This document shows positions 16,000 to 24,687 of a stretch of 33,465 bases of DNA, piece after piece. Made by a program: the position numbers and the translations under genes. Under the pieces are notes generated by a model. That model did no database searches. It saw nothing but the letters and a program-made list of their open reading frames with translations, and was not told the DNA's origin. Where the stretch lies: positions 1 through 33,465 of the forward strand of contig JADCGG010000169.1 of assembly GCA_020249125.1 (NCBI GenBank), read 5' to 3'. How positions within the stretch are numbered: position 1 is the stretch's first letter; every line of letters starts with the position of its first letter. The stretch is from Roseomonas sp. (GTDB taxonomy: Bacteria > Pseudomonadota > Alphaproteobacteria > Acetobacterales > Acetobacteraceae).

Positions 16000-16998
16000 A
16001 TGGTTGCTCGTCGCAAACTTCTTGCGCTTACCGCGCTTTCGCCCCTGGCCGCGCCTGCGCTTTTGCGCTGCGCCATAAACCCCGCCGCCGCGCAGGCGCC
16101 CTGGCCCAATCGGCAAATCCGCATGGTGATCCCCTGGCCGCCTGGTCAGGCGACAGATGTGGTCGGGCGGCTTGCCGGGCAGCGCTTGTCGGAGCGCTTG
16201 GGCCAGGTGGTGGTGCCGGAAAACCGCCCCGGTGCGGGCGGGCAGATTGGCACTGATCTGGTGGCCAAGGCGCCGCCGGATGGCAATGTGATCCTCTCGG
16301 CCTCGATTGGGCCGATCTCTTTCAGCCCTCTGGTGCAGCGCACGCCCTATGACGCCGAACGTGAATTGGCCCCGGTGGTGATCTTTGGCATCGCGCCCTT
16401 CATGCTGCTGGTGAAGCCCGATTTCCCGGCTCAGGATTTGCGGAGCTTCATGGCGTTGGTGAAGGCCAATCCCGGCAAATACAGCTTCAATTCCTCAGGC
16501 ATTGGCGGCGCGCAGCATCTGGTCTGCGCGCTGTTCCTGGCCAAGGCGGGGCTGGAGGCGCTGCATGTGCCCTTCCAGGGCAGTGGGCCGGCGCTGGCGG
16601 CGCTACTCGGCGGGCAGGTGGATTTCGGTTTTGATACGCCGGCGGCGGCGGGGCGCCTGGTGCGTGATGGGCAATTGCGCGCGCTTGGGCTCAGCACCGC
16701 CAAGCCCTCGGCCCAGGTGCCGGGCATTCCGCCGGTTGCCGCTGTGGGTGGGCCCGCGGATTACGATGTCGGCGGCTGGAATGGGTTGATGGTGCCGGCG
16801 GGCACGCCGCGCCCGATTATTGACCGCATTTACACGGAAATCCGCGACGGCATGGCGGTGCCGGAAGTGCGCCAGCGTTATGAATCCGTGGGCTTCGACG
16901 TTGATCCTATGGGCCCCGAGGCGATGCTCCAGCATATGCGGAAGCTTTGGGGCGAATTCGGCCCGCTGATCCGGCAATTGGGCATTCGCGCGGAATAA
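16000..16998 (+). CDS. Bug/TctC-family substrate-binding protein
   Basis: A 332-residue periplasmic receptor with ATG at 16000 and GGGAGGA directly upstream (15989-15995). The leader starts 'MVARRKLLALTALSPLAAPALL' and ends near AAAQA. Family motifs are present: 'RQIRMVIPWPPGQATDVVGRL', 'VVVPENRPGAGGQIG', 'FNSSGIGGAQHLV' and 'VPFQGSGPALAALLGGQVD'. As with the other two Bug proteins here, no TctA/TctB membrane genes are nearby, so it is an orphan receptor. It converges with moeA, leaving 6 bases between stops. Ligand unknown. Confidence 0.9.
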   Translation: MVARRKLLALTALSPLAAPALLRCAINPAAAQAPWPNRQIRMVIPWPPGQATDVVGRLAGQRLSERLGQVVVPENRPGAGGQIGTDLVAKAPPDGNVILSASIGPISFSPLVQRTPYDAERELAPVVIFGIAPFMLLVKPDFPAQDLRSFMALVKANPGKYSFNSSGIGGAQHLVCALFLAKAGLEALHVPFQGSGPALAALLGGQVDFGFDTPAAAGRLVRDGQLRALGLSTAKPSAQVPGIPPVAAVGGPADYDVGGWNGLMVPAGTPRPIIDRIYTEIRDGMAVPEVRQRYESVGFDVDPMGPEAMLQHMRKLWGEFGPLIRQLGIRAE

Positions 16999-17004
16999 AG
17001 GGCG

Positions 17005-18228
17005 CTAGATCCCCAATTCGCCCAGCATAATCGCCTCAACCTCCGCCCCCGCCGGCAAGGCAGGCGCGAAGGGTGCGCGCAGCACCAGAGCATCAGCGCG
17101 CGCGAGTGTCGCGAGCATGGAGCTATCCTGCACCGGAAAGGGCCGCACCAGGGCGCGGCCTGCGTCATCCATTTCAAGGCTGGCGCGCAGGAAATCGGCG
17201 CGGCGGTCATTTTCGGCCAAGGGGGTGGCGCAAATCACGCGGCGGCTTGGGGTTGGCGCGCCCGGCAGGCCGGATAGCCGCGCGAGGGCGGGCAGCAGGA
17301 ACACAATGCCGCAAACCAGCGCGGAGACCGGATTGCCCGGCAGCCCCAAGACCGGCACGCGCCCAAGCCGGCCCCAAATCAGCGGCTTGCCGGGGCGCAT
17401 GGCGATTTTCCAGAAGCCGAGCTCAAAACCTTCGCCGCCCAGCGCGTGCTGAATCAGATCATGCTCACCCACGCTGGCGCCGCCGGTCGTCACCAGCAGA
17501 TCATAGCCATGGGCCGAGGCGGCGATATCCGCGATGGCCTTGCTGTCATCGGAGGCAATGGGCAGCACAATCGGCTCGCCGCCCCCGGCGCGGATCAGCG
17601 CGGCCAGGGCATGGGCGTTGGAACTGACAATGCCGCCCGCAGGGATGGGGTCTCCGGGCAGGGCGATTTCATCGCCGGTCGCCAGAATGCCAACGCGCGG
17701 GCGCCGATGCACCGCAAGCCAAGGGTTATTGCTGGCGGCTGCGAGCCCGATATCGCGCGCGGTCAGGCGCCGTCCGGGGGAGAGCAAGGTCTCGCCCTCA
17801 GCAAAATCCAGCCCGCGACGTCGCACCCAGCGCCCGCGCGTCACGCTTTCCTTGACCAGCGCGGCGCCATTGGCGGCTTCGGCATCTTCTTGCAGCAGGA
17901 TGGAATCAGCGCCTGCGGGGATGAAGCCGCCAGTGAAAATCCGCACGGCCTGGCCGGGGCCGACCTCTCCGGCAAAGGGGTGGCCGGCGGGCGCGGCGCC
18001 AATCACGGCAAGCGTCGCACCTTCAAGGGCATCCGCCGCGCGCACCGCATAGCCATCCATGGCCGAGACATCCGCCGGCGGCTGCGTCAGGCGTGCCAGC
18101 ACAGGCCGCGCCAAAACGCGCCCCGCCGCTTCGGGCAGGGAAAGGGTCTCAGTGGCGGTGGGCGCAAGGGCGGCCAGGATACGCGCCCGCGCATCCTCAA
18201 CCGCCAGCAAGCCGCCCTTTTCAGCCAT
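17005..18228 (-). CDS. moeA: Molybdopterin molybdenumtransferase MoeA
   Basis: A 407-residue enzyme that inserts molybdate into adenylated molybdopterin. I set the start at ATG 18228 because it overlaps the moaC stop in ATGGCTGA; a longer in-frame start at 18282 would lie inside moaC. Family motifs run in order: '[13 protein letters not shown]' (domain I), '[14 protein letters not shown]', 'GILATGDEI' followed by 'IVSSNAHAL', '[11 protein letters not shown]' (molybdopterin binding), '[10 protein letters not shown]' and '[11 protein letters not shown]', with a C-terminal beta domain. Last gene of the trpG-trpD-trpC-moaC-moeA run. In many alphaproteobacteria lexA comes next; here a convergent Bug gene follows instead. 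Confidence 0.95.
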   Translation of the reverse strand: MAEKGGLLAVEDARARILAALAPTATETLSLPEAAGRVLARPVLARLTQPPADVSAMDGYAVRAADALEGATLAVIGAAPAGHPFAGEVGPGQAVRIFTGGFIPAGADSILLQEDAEAANGAALVKESVTRGRWVRRRGLDFAEGETLLSPGRRLTARDIGLAAASNNPWLAVHRRPRVGILATGDEIALPGDPIPAGGIVSSNAHALAALIRAGGGEPIVLPIASDDSKAIADIAASAHGYDLLVTTGGASVGEHDLIQHALGGEGFELGFWKIAMRPGKPLIWGRLGRVPVLGLPGNPVSALVCGIVFLLPALARLSGLPGAPTPSRRVICATPLAENDRRADFLRASLEMDDAGRALVRPFPVQDSSMLATLARADALVLRAPFAPALPAGAEVEAIMLGELGI

Positions 18229-18700
18229 TGGTAAACTCGCCGGATTTGCCCCCGGCCTTATGCACCAGGCGGATGTTTTCAATCCGCATGCCGCGATCCA
18301 CCGCCTTCACCATGTCATAGACCGTAAGCGCCGCGATGCTGACGGCGGTGAGCGCTTCCATCTCAACGCCGGTTTTGCCGGTAAGGGTCACGGTCGCTTC
18401 AATGGCGATGGCGTCATCGCCTTCCGCTTCCAAATCCACCGCGACTTTTGACAGCATCAGCGGATGGCAAAGCGGGATCAGGTCTGGGGTGCGCTTGGCC
18501 GCCATGATGCCGGCGAGCCGCGCCACACCCAGCACATCGCCCTTGCCCGCACGGCCCTCGCGAATAAGTGCCAGGGTTTCCGGCGCCATCACAATGCGCC
18601 CGCGCGCGGTGGCCGTGCGCGCCGTCTCAGCCTTGGCGGCAACATCCACCATGGCCGCGCGCCCGGCAGCGTCAAAATGCGTAAGGCGCTTGTCGTTCAG
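18221..18700 (-). CDS. moaC: Cyclic pyranopterin monophosphate synthase MoaC (probable CTG start)
   Basis: MoaC with MoaA turns GTP into cyclic pyranopterin monophosphate, the first molybdopterin precursor. Motifs: '[13 protein letters not shown]', '[15 protein letters not shown]', 'VKAVDRGM' and 'KAGGKSGEF'. The first ATG (18652) gives 143 residues and would cut off the conserved N-terminal 'LTHFD..G.A.MVDV' stretch. That stretch is encoded just upstream in frame ('[17 protein letters not shown]'). The only start-like codon reaching it is CTG at 18700-18698, in a CTGA overlap with the trpC stop and about 8 bases after GGTGGA. It yields 159 residues, the usual family length (E. coli about 161). 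The gene end overlaps moeA by 8 bases. Confidence 0.92.
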   Translation of the reverse strand: MNDKRLTHFDAAGRAAMVDVAAKAETARTATARGRIVMAPETLALIREGRAGKGDVLGVARLAGIMAAKRTPDLIPLCHPLMLSKVAVDLEAEGDDAIAIEATVTLTGKTGVEMEALTAVSIAALTVYDMVKAVDRGMRIENIRLVHKAGGKSGEFTNG

Positions 18701-19536
18701 GACACGTCCACCAATTGGCGCGCGGCGGCGGCGACATCCGCCTGCCGCATCAGGTGTTCGCCCACCAGAATGCAGCGCGCCCCGGCGGCGGCCATGCGGC
18801 GCACATCATCGGGCGTGCGGATGCCGCTTTCGGCGACGGGCAGGCGATCCGCCGGCACCAGCGGGGCCAGGGCTTCACTGGTCGCAAGGTCTGTCTGCAG
18901 CGTGCGCAAATCGCGGTTATTGATGCCGATCAGCCGGGTTTCCAGGCCGAGGGCGCGGTCCAATTCGCGCCGATCATGCACTTCGGCCAGCACCGCCATA
19001 TCCAACGACCGGGCGATGGCTTCCAATTCGCTGGCCTGCTGGTCGGTCAGCGCCGCCATGATCAGCAGAATGCAATCGGCGCCCATGGCGCGGGCTTCAA
19101 ACACCTGCCAGGGATGGATCATGAAATCCTTGCGCAGCACGGGCAGCGCACAGGCGGCGCGGGCGGCTTCCAGATGCTCCACCGCACCTTGGAACCAGGG
19201 CGCATCGGTCAGCACGGAAAGGCAGGCGGCGCCGCCCATTTCATAGGCGCGCGCCAGGTTGGCGGGTTCAAACGGATCACGGATCAGCCCACCGGATGGC
19301 GAGGCACGCTTGATTTCCGCAATCAACCCGGTGCGGCCTTCGCCAATGCGTTCACAGAGCGCGCCAACGAAATCACGGAGCGGCGGCGCGCTGGCAGCAC
19401 GGCGTTCGATTTCTGCCTGCGGCGTGATTTCCATCCGCTCGGCGACTTCGCGCGCCTTATCGGCGAGGATACGGGCCAGGGTGTCAGGGACCGATGCGGT
19501 ATCGGTCGAGGGCACCGAGATACGGGGTGCGTTCAT
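18697..19536 (-). CDS. trpC: Indole-3-glycerol phosphate synthase
   Basis: 279 residues; the fourth enzyme activity of tryptophan synthesis, closing the indole ring of 1-(o-carboxyphenylamino)-1-deoxyribulose 5-phosphate. The ATG at 19536 overlaps the trpD stop (ATGA), which decides the start over a TTG at 19560. TIM-barrel motifs are present: '[13 protein letters not shown]' (catalytic Lys), '[12 protein letters not shown]', '[10 protein letters not shown]', '[11 protein letters not shown]', 'VAESGI' and '[12 protein letters not shown]'. It is a single-domain TrpC, not fused to TrpF. Translationally coupled to trpD upstream and to moaC downstream. Confidence 0.95.
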   Translation of the reverse strand: MNAPRISVPSTDTASVPDTLARILADKAREVAERMEITPQAEIERRAASAPPLRDFVGALCERIGEGRTGLIAEIKRASPSGGLIRDPFEPANLARAYEMGGAACLSVLTDAPWFQGAVEHLEAARAACALPVLRKDFMIHPWQVFEARAMGADCILLIMAALTDQQASELEAIARSLDMAVLAEVHDRRELDRALGLETRLIGINNRDLRTLQTDLATSEALAPLVPADRLPVAESGIRTPDDVRRMAAAGARCILVGEHLMRQADVAAAARQLVDVS

Positions 19537-20555
19537 CCAGGGGGATCCTTGGGGGGGCAAAGCGCCCGGAGGCGCGCCAATACTCCAAAGGCGGCGCCTT
19601 CGTCTATGGCCCGGGCGGCGAGTGCCACCCCGGCCTTCAGGTCAGCCGCCTTGCCGGCCACGATCAAGGATGCGGCGGCATTGAGCAAGACAACATCGCG
19701 ATAGGCACCATGGGCGCCGCGCAGCAGGGCTTCCAGCGCGGCGGCGTTTTCCGCCGGGTCGCCGCCCTTGAGCGCCGAGGCCGGGGCGCGGGAAAGCCCG
19801 GCATCTTCCGGCGTCACGGTGAATTCCCGAATGGCGCCAGCTTCCAGCGCCACCACCTGGCTTTCCCCGGCCAGCGTCAGTTCATCCAGCCCCTGCCCAT
19901 GCACCAGCCAGGCGCGTTCGGTGCCGAGTCGGGCCAGCGTCTCCGCCATGGGGCGCAGCCATTGGGGCGAAAAGGCGCCGGTCATTTGCCGCTTCACCCG
20001 GGCGGGGTTGGCCAGCGGGCCAAGCAGGTTGAAGATGGTGCGCGTGCCCAATTCCATGCGCGGCCCGGCGGCGTGACGCATGGAAGCGTGATGGCGGGGC
20101 GCCATCAGGAACACCATGCCGGCTTCGCGCAGCACGTCCGGCAGTTTTTCGATGGGCCCATCCAGCGAAATGCCAAGTGCCGAGATGGCATCCGCCGCGC
20201 CGGAACGTGAAGAAAGCGCGCGATTGCCGTGCTTGGCCACCGGCACACCGCAGCCCGCCACCACCATGGCTGTGGTGGTGGAAATATTCAGCGTCCCCGC
20301 CGCGTCGCCCCCGGTGCCGACAATATCCATCGCCCCCGGTGGTGCTTCAATTGCGACCATCCGCGCGCGCATGGCGCGCACCGCGCCGATCATTTCCTCA
20401 ACCGTTTCGCCGCGCACGCGCATCGCCATCAGCATGCCGGCAATCTGCGCGGGCGTGGCCTCGCCGGCCATGATGATGCCGAAGGCTTCTTCGGCCTCGA
20501 TCTCGGTCAGCCGCGCGCCATCAGCAAGCCGCGCGAGGATGGGTTTCAGGGACAT
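19533..20555 (-). CDS. trpD: Anthranilate phosphoribosyltransferase
   Basis: 340 residues; transfers phosphoribose from PRPP to anthranilate. The PRPP site '[19 protein letters not shown]' and the following '[18 protein letters not shown]' are diagnostic. Later '[31 protein letters not shown]' completes the type III phosphoribosyltransferase fold. It begins 5 bases after the trpG stop and overlaps trpC by 4 (ATGA), so it is cotranscribed and translationally coupled. A stand-alone enzyme, not a TrpGD fusion. Confidence 0.95.
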   Translation of the reverse strand: MSLKPILARLADGARLTEIEAEEAFGIIMAGEATPAQIAGMLMAMRVRGETVEEMIGAVRAMRARMVAIEAPPGAMDIVGTGGDAAGTLNISTTTAMVVAGCGVPVAKHGNRALSSRSGAADAISALGISLDGPIEKLPDVLREAGMVFLMAPRHHASMRHAAGPRMELGTRTIFNLLGPLANPARVKRQMTGAFSPQWLRPMAETLARLGTERAWLVHGQGLDELTLAGESQVVALEAGAIREFTVTPEDAGLSRAPASALKGGDPAENAAALEALLRGAHGAYRDVVLLNAAASLIVAGKAADLKAGVALAARAIDEGAAFGVLARLRALCPPKDPPG

Positions 20556-20560
20556 CGCCT

Positions 20561-21160
20561 TCAGGCCGGGACAGCGGCGCCCTGGCTGGCGCCGGCCAGT
20601 TTCAGGAAATTGCGCAGAAGGTCATGCCCATGGGCGGAAGCGATGCTCTCCGGATGGAATTGCACGCCCCAGACCGGCAATTCCCGATGCGCGAGGCCCA
20701 TGATCAGCCCATCCTCCGTCCAGGCGGTGGGGCGCAGGCTGGGCGGCAGGGTTTCCCGTTCCACAATCAGCGAATGATAGCGCGTGGCTGAAAAGGGGGA
20801 GGGCAGGCCGGCAAAGACATCCGTGCCGCCATGATGCACATCCCACACCTTGCCATGCACCGGTTCCGGCGCGCGGATCACGCGCCCGCCGAAAGCCTGG
20901 CCAATCGCCTGATGGCCGAGGCACACACCCAGCAGCGGCAGCTTCACCTCGGCGGCGAGTGAGATCAGCGGCAGGCAAATGCCGGCCTCATTCGGCGTGC
21001 AGGGGCCTGGGGAAAGCACCACGGCTTCGGGCTTCATCGCCAGCACCCCTTGCGGGTCTATGGCGTCGTTCCGCCTGACCTCAACCCGCGCGCCCAGATC
21101 GCCCAGGAAGTGGAAGAGGTTGAAGGTGAAACTGTCGTAATTGTCGATCAGCAGGATCAT
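20561..21160 (-). CDS. trpG: Anthranilate synthase glutamine amidotransferase subunit
   Basis: 199 residues; releases ammonia from glutamine for the TrpE subunit. The triad is visible: Cys80 in '[10 protein letters not shown]' with His169 and Glu171 in 'QFHPES'. The N-terminal '[15 protein letters not shown]' and '[14 protein letters not shown]' are classical for TrpG/PabA. The protein could also serve p-aminobenzoate synthesis as in amphibolic TrpG enzymes. The synthase subunit trpE is not upstream: the preceding gene is an SbtA-like permease 60 bases away. No attenuator-type leader was found in that gap. Confidence 0.95.
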   Translation of the reverse strand: MILLIDNYDSFTFNLFHFLGDLGARVEVRRNDAIDPQGVLAMKPEAVVLSPGPCTPNEAGICLPLISLAAEVKLPLLGVCLGHQAIGQAFGGRVIRAPEPVHGKVWDVHHGGTDVFAGLPSPFSATRYHSLIVERETLPPSLRPTAWTEDGLIMGLAHRELPVWGVQFHPESIASAHGHDLLRNFLKLAGASQGAAVPA

Positions 21161-21220
21161 GGCGCTGATCCTTGGGCCGAAGGGGCCGAAGAATCAAGCG
21201 CCAGATTTGGGTTTAGTTGG

Positions 21221-22192
21221 TCAGGGGTAGAACCAGCCACTCGCGGCATAAAGCAGCGGCATATTGACCAGCAGGTTGAAGGGGAAGGTGATGCCGAGAG
21301 AGGCAGTCAGATAGATCCCCGGACTCGCTTCCGGCAGGGCCGCCCGGCAGGCGGCGGGGGCGTCAATATAGGATGCGCTGGCGCAAATCGCGGCGAAGAC
21401 AAAGGCGCCACCTTGCGACAGGCCGACCAGCCAGCCCACGCTTAGCCCCGCCAGGCCAAAGCAGATGGGCGCCACAATGGCGAAGCCGGTCATGAAGCGG
21501 CCCACCCCGGCAAAGGCCCGGATCTGCCGCGCCGCGGTCATGCCCATTTCAAGCAGGAACAGCATCAGGAAGCCGCGGAAGAGCTGCTCATAAAAGGGCG
21601 CGATCCGCCGCCATTCGGCATCTGTCGCCAGATAGCCGATCAGCATGCCGCCCGTGAGCAGCAGAATGCCCCGGCCACGGAGGGTATCGAGCAACAACTC
21701 GCCCAGCCGGAAATTGCCCGCCTTGGCCTGATTGCCCCAGCGCCCGATGGCGAGCGAGATGATGACGGCGAATTCCATCACCGCGACAATGGCTGTCATG
21801 TAGCCCTCGGCTGGGGTTTCCATGGCGCGCGCAAAGGCGATGGCGGCGAAGAAGGTGACGCTGGAAACCGAGCCATAATGCGCCGCCACTGCCGCCGCGT
21901 TGGAAACATCAAAGCCGCCAAGCCGCCGCAATACCGCGTAGCAGGTGACGGGGATGGCGATGGTCATGGCAGCGGCGGCGGCAATCAGGGTTGACACATC
22001 ACTGAGCGAGACCTGCGCAAGTTCGCGCCCGCCCGTGAGGCCGATGGAAAACAGCAGATAGATGGAGATCAGCTTCAAGACCGCTTCGGGCAATTCAAGT
22101 TCCGAGCGGATGAAGCCGGCGACAGCGCCCAGCGCGAAGGCGAGCACGATGGGCGAGAGAAGATTCGTAAGCAAAAGGTCAAAACCTGGCAT
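21221..22192 (-). CDS. SbtA-like sodium-dependent bicarbonate transport family permease
   Basis: A 323-residue integral membrane protein with about ten hydrophobic segments in two halves. The N-terminal 'LLTNLLSPIVLAFALGAVAGF', 'GLTGGRELAQ' and 'HYGSVSSVTFFAA' and the C-terminal 'ASYIDAPAACRAALPEASPGIYLTASLG' plus 'FPFNLLVNMPLLY' match the SbtA family. Cyanobacterial SbtA imports HCO3- with Na+; in heterotrophs the family's substrates are poorly known. It is divergent from a LysR regulator with a 96-base AT-rich gap, and runs toward trpG on the same strand. Control by that regulator is a reasonable inference. No PII-like SbtB partner gene is adjacent. Confidence 0.85.
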   Translation of the reverse strand: MPGFDLLLTNLLSPIVLAFALGAVAGFIRSELELPEAVLKLISIYLLFSIGLTGGRELAQVSLSDVSTLIAAAAAMTIAIPVTCYAVLRRLGGFDVSNAAAVAAHYGSVSSVTFFAAIAFARAMETPAEGYMTAIVAVMEFAVIISLAIGRWGNQAKAGNFRLGELLLDTLRGRGILLLTGGMLIGYLATDAEWRRIAPFYEQLFRGFLMLFLLEMGMTAARQIRAFAGVGRFMTGFAIVAPICFGLAGLSVGWLVGLSQGGAFVFAAICASASYIDAPAACRAALPEASPGIYLTASLGITFPFNLLVNMPLLYAASGWFYP

Positions 22193-22252
22193 GGTGCGGC
22201 TCCGTCAAGGTCAAGAGAATTGCCGCCTAGCCTGTGGGCGGAGATAAATAAA

Positions 22253-22285
22253 ATACATTGTATCAATTTTAATGTTCGATAAAAT
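22253..22285 (+). promoter_or_regulatory. Shared AT-rich control region of the permease / LysR pair
   Basis: The 96-base gap between the divergent genes contains an AT-rich core unlike its surroundings. It has a perfect palindrome ATACA-T-TGTAT (22253-22263), of the size and form bound by LysR regulators. A sigma-70-like pair overlaps it toward the LysR gene: TTGTAT (22258-22263), 16 bases, TAAAAT (22280-22285). The predicted transcript start falls at about the ATG (22289/22292), so the regulator mRNA may be leaderless. Prediction only. Confidence 0.45.
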
Positions 22286-22288
22286 AGA

Positions 22289-23182
22289 ATGATGAGCCGA
22301 CTGAACCTGCGCCACCTTGGCTATTTCCGCGCTGTCGCGCATGAGGGAAACCTGACCCGTGCGGCGGAAAAACTCGGCCTGTCGCAATCCGCCCTTTCGG
22401 TGCAAATCCGCGATTTGGAGGCGCGGCTTGGGCACCCGCTTTTTGAGCGCACCCAGCGCAAGCTGGTGCTGACCGAAGCGGGGCGGATTGCGCTTGATCA
22501 CGCCGATGCCATTGCCACGACCGGTGAGGAATTGCTGGCAACCCTGAAGGGCGACAACCCCGCGCAGGCGGTCTTGCGCATTGGTGCGCTGGCCACGCTG
22601 TCGCGCAATTTTCAGTTGGCGTTTCTGCAACCTTTGTTGGATCGGCCCGATCTGCATCTGGTGTTGCGATCAGGCGGCGCGGCGGAGCTTTTGGCGGAAT
22701 TGCGCGCGCTCAACCTTGATGTTGTGCTGATGGATAGGTTGCCCGCCGCAGGGCCAGGCCCGGCCTTGGTCGGGCATCGCGTGGCGCGGCAGCGGGTTGA
22801 GCTTTTCGGCACGCCGAAGCGCTTGGGTCAGGGTGGCAGCCTGCCGGAATTGCTGGCGCGCCATCCGGTTATTCTGCCCGGGCCGGAAAGTGGCTTGCGC
22901 GCGGAATTTGAAGCGCTTTCGAATAGGCTCCGCGTCACGCCGCGCATCGCGGCCGAGGTTGATGACATGGCGATGATGCGCCTTCTGGCGCGCCAGGATG
23001 TCGGCCTTGCGGTCATGCCCGCGATTGTGGTGCGCGATGAGCTTCGTGCCGGCACGCTGATGCGTGCCACGGCGCTTTCGGGGCTGGTTGAGACCTTCTA
23101 CGCCGTGACGATCGCGCGGTCCTTCCCCAATCCGCTGCTGCGCCCCCTGCTGAAGGCGCGCCCCGCCGCGCTGGAGGCATAA
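22289..23182 (+). CDS. LysR-family transcriptional regulator
   Basis: 297 residues (ATG at 22289; a second ATG at 22292 removes one residue). The N-terminal winged helix-turn-helix is clear in residues 5-62: 'LRHLGYFRAVAHEGNLTRAAEKLGLSQSALS' with 'IRDLEARLGHPLFERT'. A periplasmic-binding-protein-like effector domain fills residues 90-297. LysR genes divergent from a transporter usually control it and themselves, so the SbtA-like permease is the likely target. The effector is unknown; bicarbonate, CO2 status or an organic anion are guesses. Confidence 0.92.
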   Translation: MMSRLNLRHLGYFRAVAHEGNLTRAAEKLGLSQSALSVQIRDLEARLGHPLFERTQRKLVLTEAGRIALDHADAIATTGEELLATLKGDNPAQAVLRIGALATLSRNFQLAFLQPLLDRPDLHLVLRSGGAAELLAELRALNLDVVLMDRLPAAGPGPALVGHRVARQRVELFGTPKRLGQGGSLPELLARHPVILPGPESGLRAEFEALSNRLRVTPRIAAEVDDMAMMRLLARQDVGLAVMPAIVVRDELRAGTLMRATALSGLVETFYAVTIARSFPNPLLRPLLKARPAALEA

Positions 23183-23204
23183 CGCCCATGCGCCTGATTT
23201 CTTC

Positions 23205-23233
23205 TTTACCGAAACGCCGGCATTTCATGCTAG
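23205..23233 (+). promoter_or_regulatory. Possible sigma-70-type promoter for fliI
   Basis: TTTACC (23205-23210), 17 bases, TGCTAG (23228-23233), ending 9 bases before the fliI ATG. The match to consensus is modest. No flagellar sigma-28 or sigma-54 pattern was evident. A transcript from here would have almost no leader; read-through from the LysR gene is the alternative. Confidence 0.25.
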
Positions 23234-23242
23234 AAGCGCACC

Positions 23243-24571
23243 ATGCTGCCTGATTTCCACGCCACTGCCGCTGCCCTGGGCGCCCTGCCGCGTGAACGCG
23301 TTCACGGGCGCGTCAATGCCATTACGGGGCTGACCATAACCCTGGAAGGCTTCGGCCCTTTGGCCGCGATTGGGGACCGTGTTGCGATTACCCCGCCAAC
23401 CGGCGCGCCGGTCATGGCGGAAATCGCCGGGTTTCGCGATGGCAAGGCGCAGGCGATTGCGCTTGGGCCCCTCACAGGTCTGACATCCGGCATGCGCGCC
23501 ACGCTGGCGCCGCGCCCGGCCTTGCCGGTTTCCAATGCCTGGCTGGGGCGCGTGCTGGACCCGATGGGAAGGCCGCTCGATGGCGGGCCCATTCCGGCCC
23601 CCGGCGCGGTTCAACGCCCAACCCATGCGCCGGCGCCGGCAGCGGGTCAGCGCTCCCGCCTTGGGGTGCGGCTGCCGCTCGGCGTTCGGGTGCTGGATCT
23701 GTTCACCCCGGTCAGGCGTGGGCAAAGGCTTGGGCTTTTCGCGGCTTCCGGCGTAGGTAAATCAACGCTGATGGCCATGCTGGCAGGCGGGTTGGCGGCG
23801 GATGTGATTGTTTTTGCGCTGGTGGGCGAACGCGGGCGCGAATTGCGCGAATTCATCGAAGATGATCTGGGGCCGGAACGGCTGGCGCGCAGCGTGGTCG
23901 TCTGCGCCACATCGGATAGCGCGGCACCGCTCAGGCGCGAAGCCGCCTATGCTGCCATGACGGTGGCTGAGCATTTCCGCGATCAGGGCCTGCAAGTGCT
24001 GCTGCTGATGGATAGCGTGACGCGCTTTGCGCTCGCTTTGCGCGAAATTGGCCTGGCGGTGGGCGAACCGCCGGCAACACGCGGCTATCCGCCTTCGGTT
24101 TTCACGGAATTGCCCCGGCTTCTGGAACGCGCCGGGCCGGGGCCGGATAACGCGCCGGGTGCCATTACCGCGCTGTTCACCGTGCTGGTGGAAGGCGATG
24201 ATCATGATGAACCCGTGGCCGATGCGGTGCGCGGCATCCTGGATGGCCATGTGGTGCTGGACCGCGCCATTGCCGAAGCGGGGCGGTATCCGCCGGTGGA
24301 TGTGCTGCGGTCAGTCTCGCGCAGCATGCCGGGGGTTCTCGAAGAACAGGAATGGCAATTGGTGGCGGAAGCCAAGCGCCTGCTATCCACCTATGGGGAA
24401 ATCAAGGATCTGGTGCGGCTTGGCGCCTATCGCGCCGGGCATGACCCGGAAGCGGATGCGGCGGTGAAACTGGCGCCGCGCATTGAAGCGGTGCTGCGCC
24501 AGCGCAAGGGCGAGATTTCACCCGTTGAGCAATCCTTCTCGGCACTCGCTGAGGCGATAGACGGGGCTTGA
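23243..24571 (+). CDS. fliI: Flagellum-specific ATP synthase FliI
   Basis: A 442-residue ATPase of the flagellar type III export apparatus, related to the F1 beta subunit and to SctN of injectisomes. Walker A 'ASGVGKST' is at 168-175, preceded by 'GVRVLDLFTPVRRGQRLGLF'. Walker B is in 'VLLLMDSVTRFA', and 'GEPPATRGYPPSVF' and 'DGHVVLDRAIAEAGRYPPVDVL' are present. The 'DLFTPV' form and the N-terminal domain fit alphaproteobacterial FliI better than SctN. It is isolated: no fliJ, fliH or other flagellar gene lies on either side, only a LysR gene and a methyltransferase. The usual FliI-FliJ adjacency is absent. Confidence 0.9.
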   Translation: MLPDFHATAAALGALPRERVHGRVNAITGLTITLEGFGPLAAIGDRVAITPPTGAPVMAEIAGFRDGKAQAIALGPLTGLTSGMRATLAPRPALPVSNAWLGRVLDPMGRPLDGGPIPAPGAVQRPTHAPAPAAGQRSRLGVRLPLGVRVLDLFTPVRRGQRLGLFAASGVGKSTLMAMLAGGLAADVIVFALVGERGRELREFIEDDLGPERLARSVVVCATSDSAAPLRREAAYAAMTVAEHFRDQGLQVLLLMDSVTRFALALREIGLAVGEPPATRGYPPSVFTELPRLLERAGPGPDNAPGAITALFTVLVEGDDHDEPVADAVRGILDGHVVLDRAIAEAGRYPPVDVLRSVSRSMPGVLEEQEWQLVAEAKRLLSTYGEIKDLVRLGAYRAGHDPEADAAVKLAPRIEAVLRQRKGEISPVEQSFSALAEAIDGA

Positions 24572-24687
24572 GGCTGCTGGATGCCTGGACCAAGCCTGAC
24601 GAATATGCCAAAGGCCGAAGCTGTCGGATTGGGGGGTTGGGTGCCTGATGATCGCGCCTATCGGCTGGAATTGGCAATCCGTCGGCC

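Noticed and set aside
21161-21220. Tryptophan attenuator or T-box upstream of trpG
   Set aside because: The 60-base gap has no Trp-codon leader peptide and no terminator/antiterminator pair.
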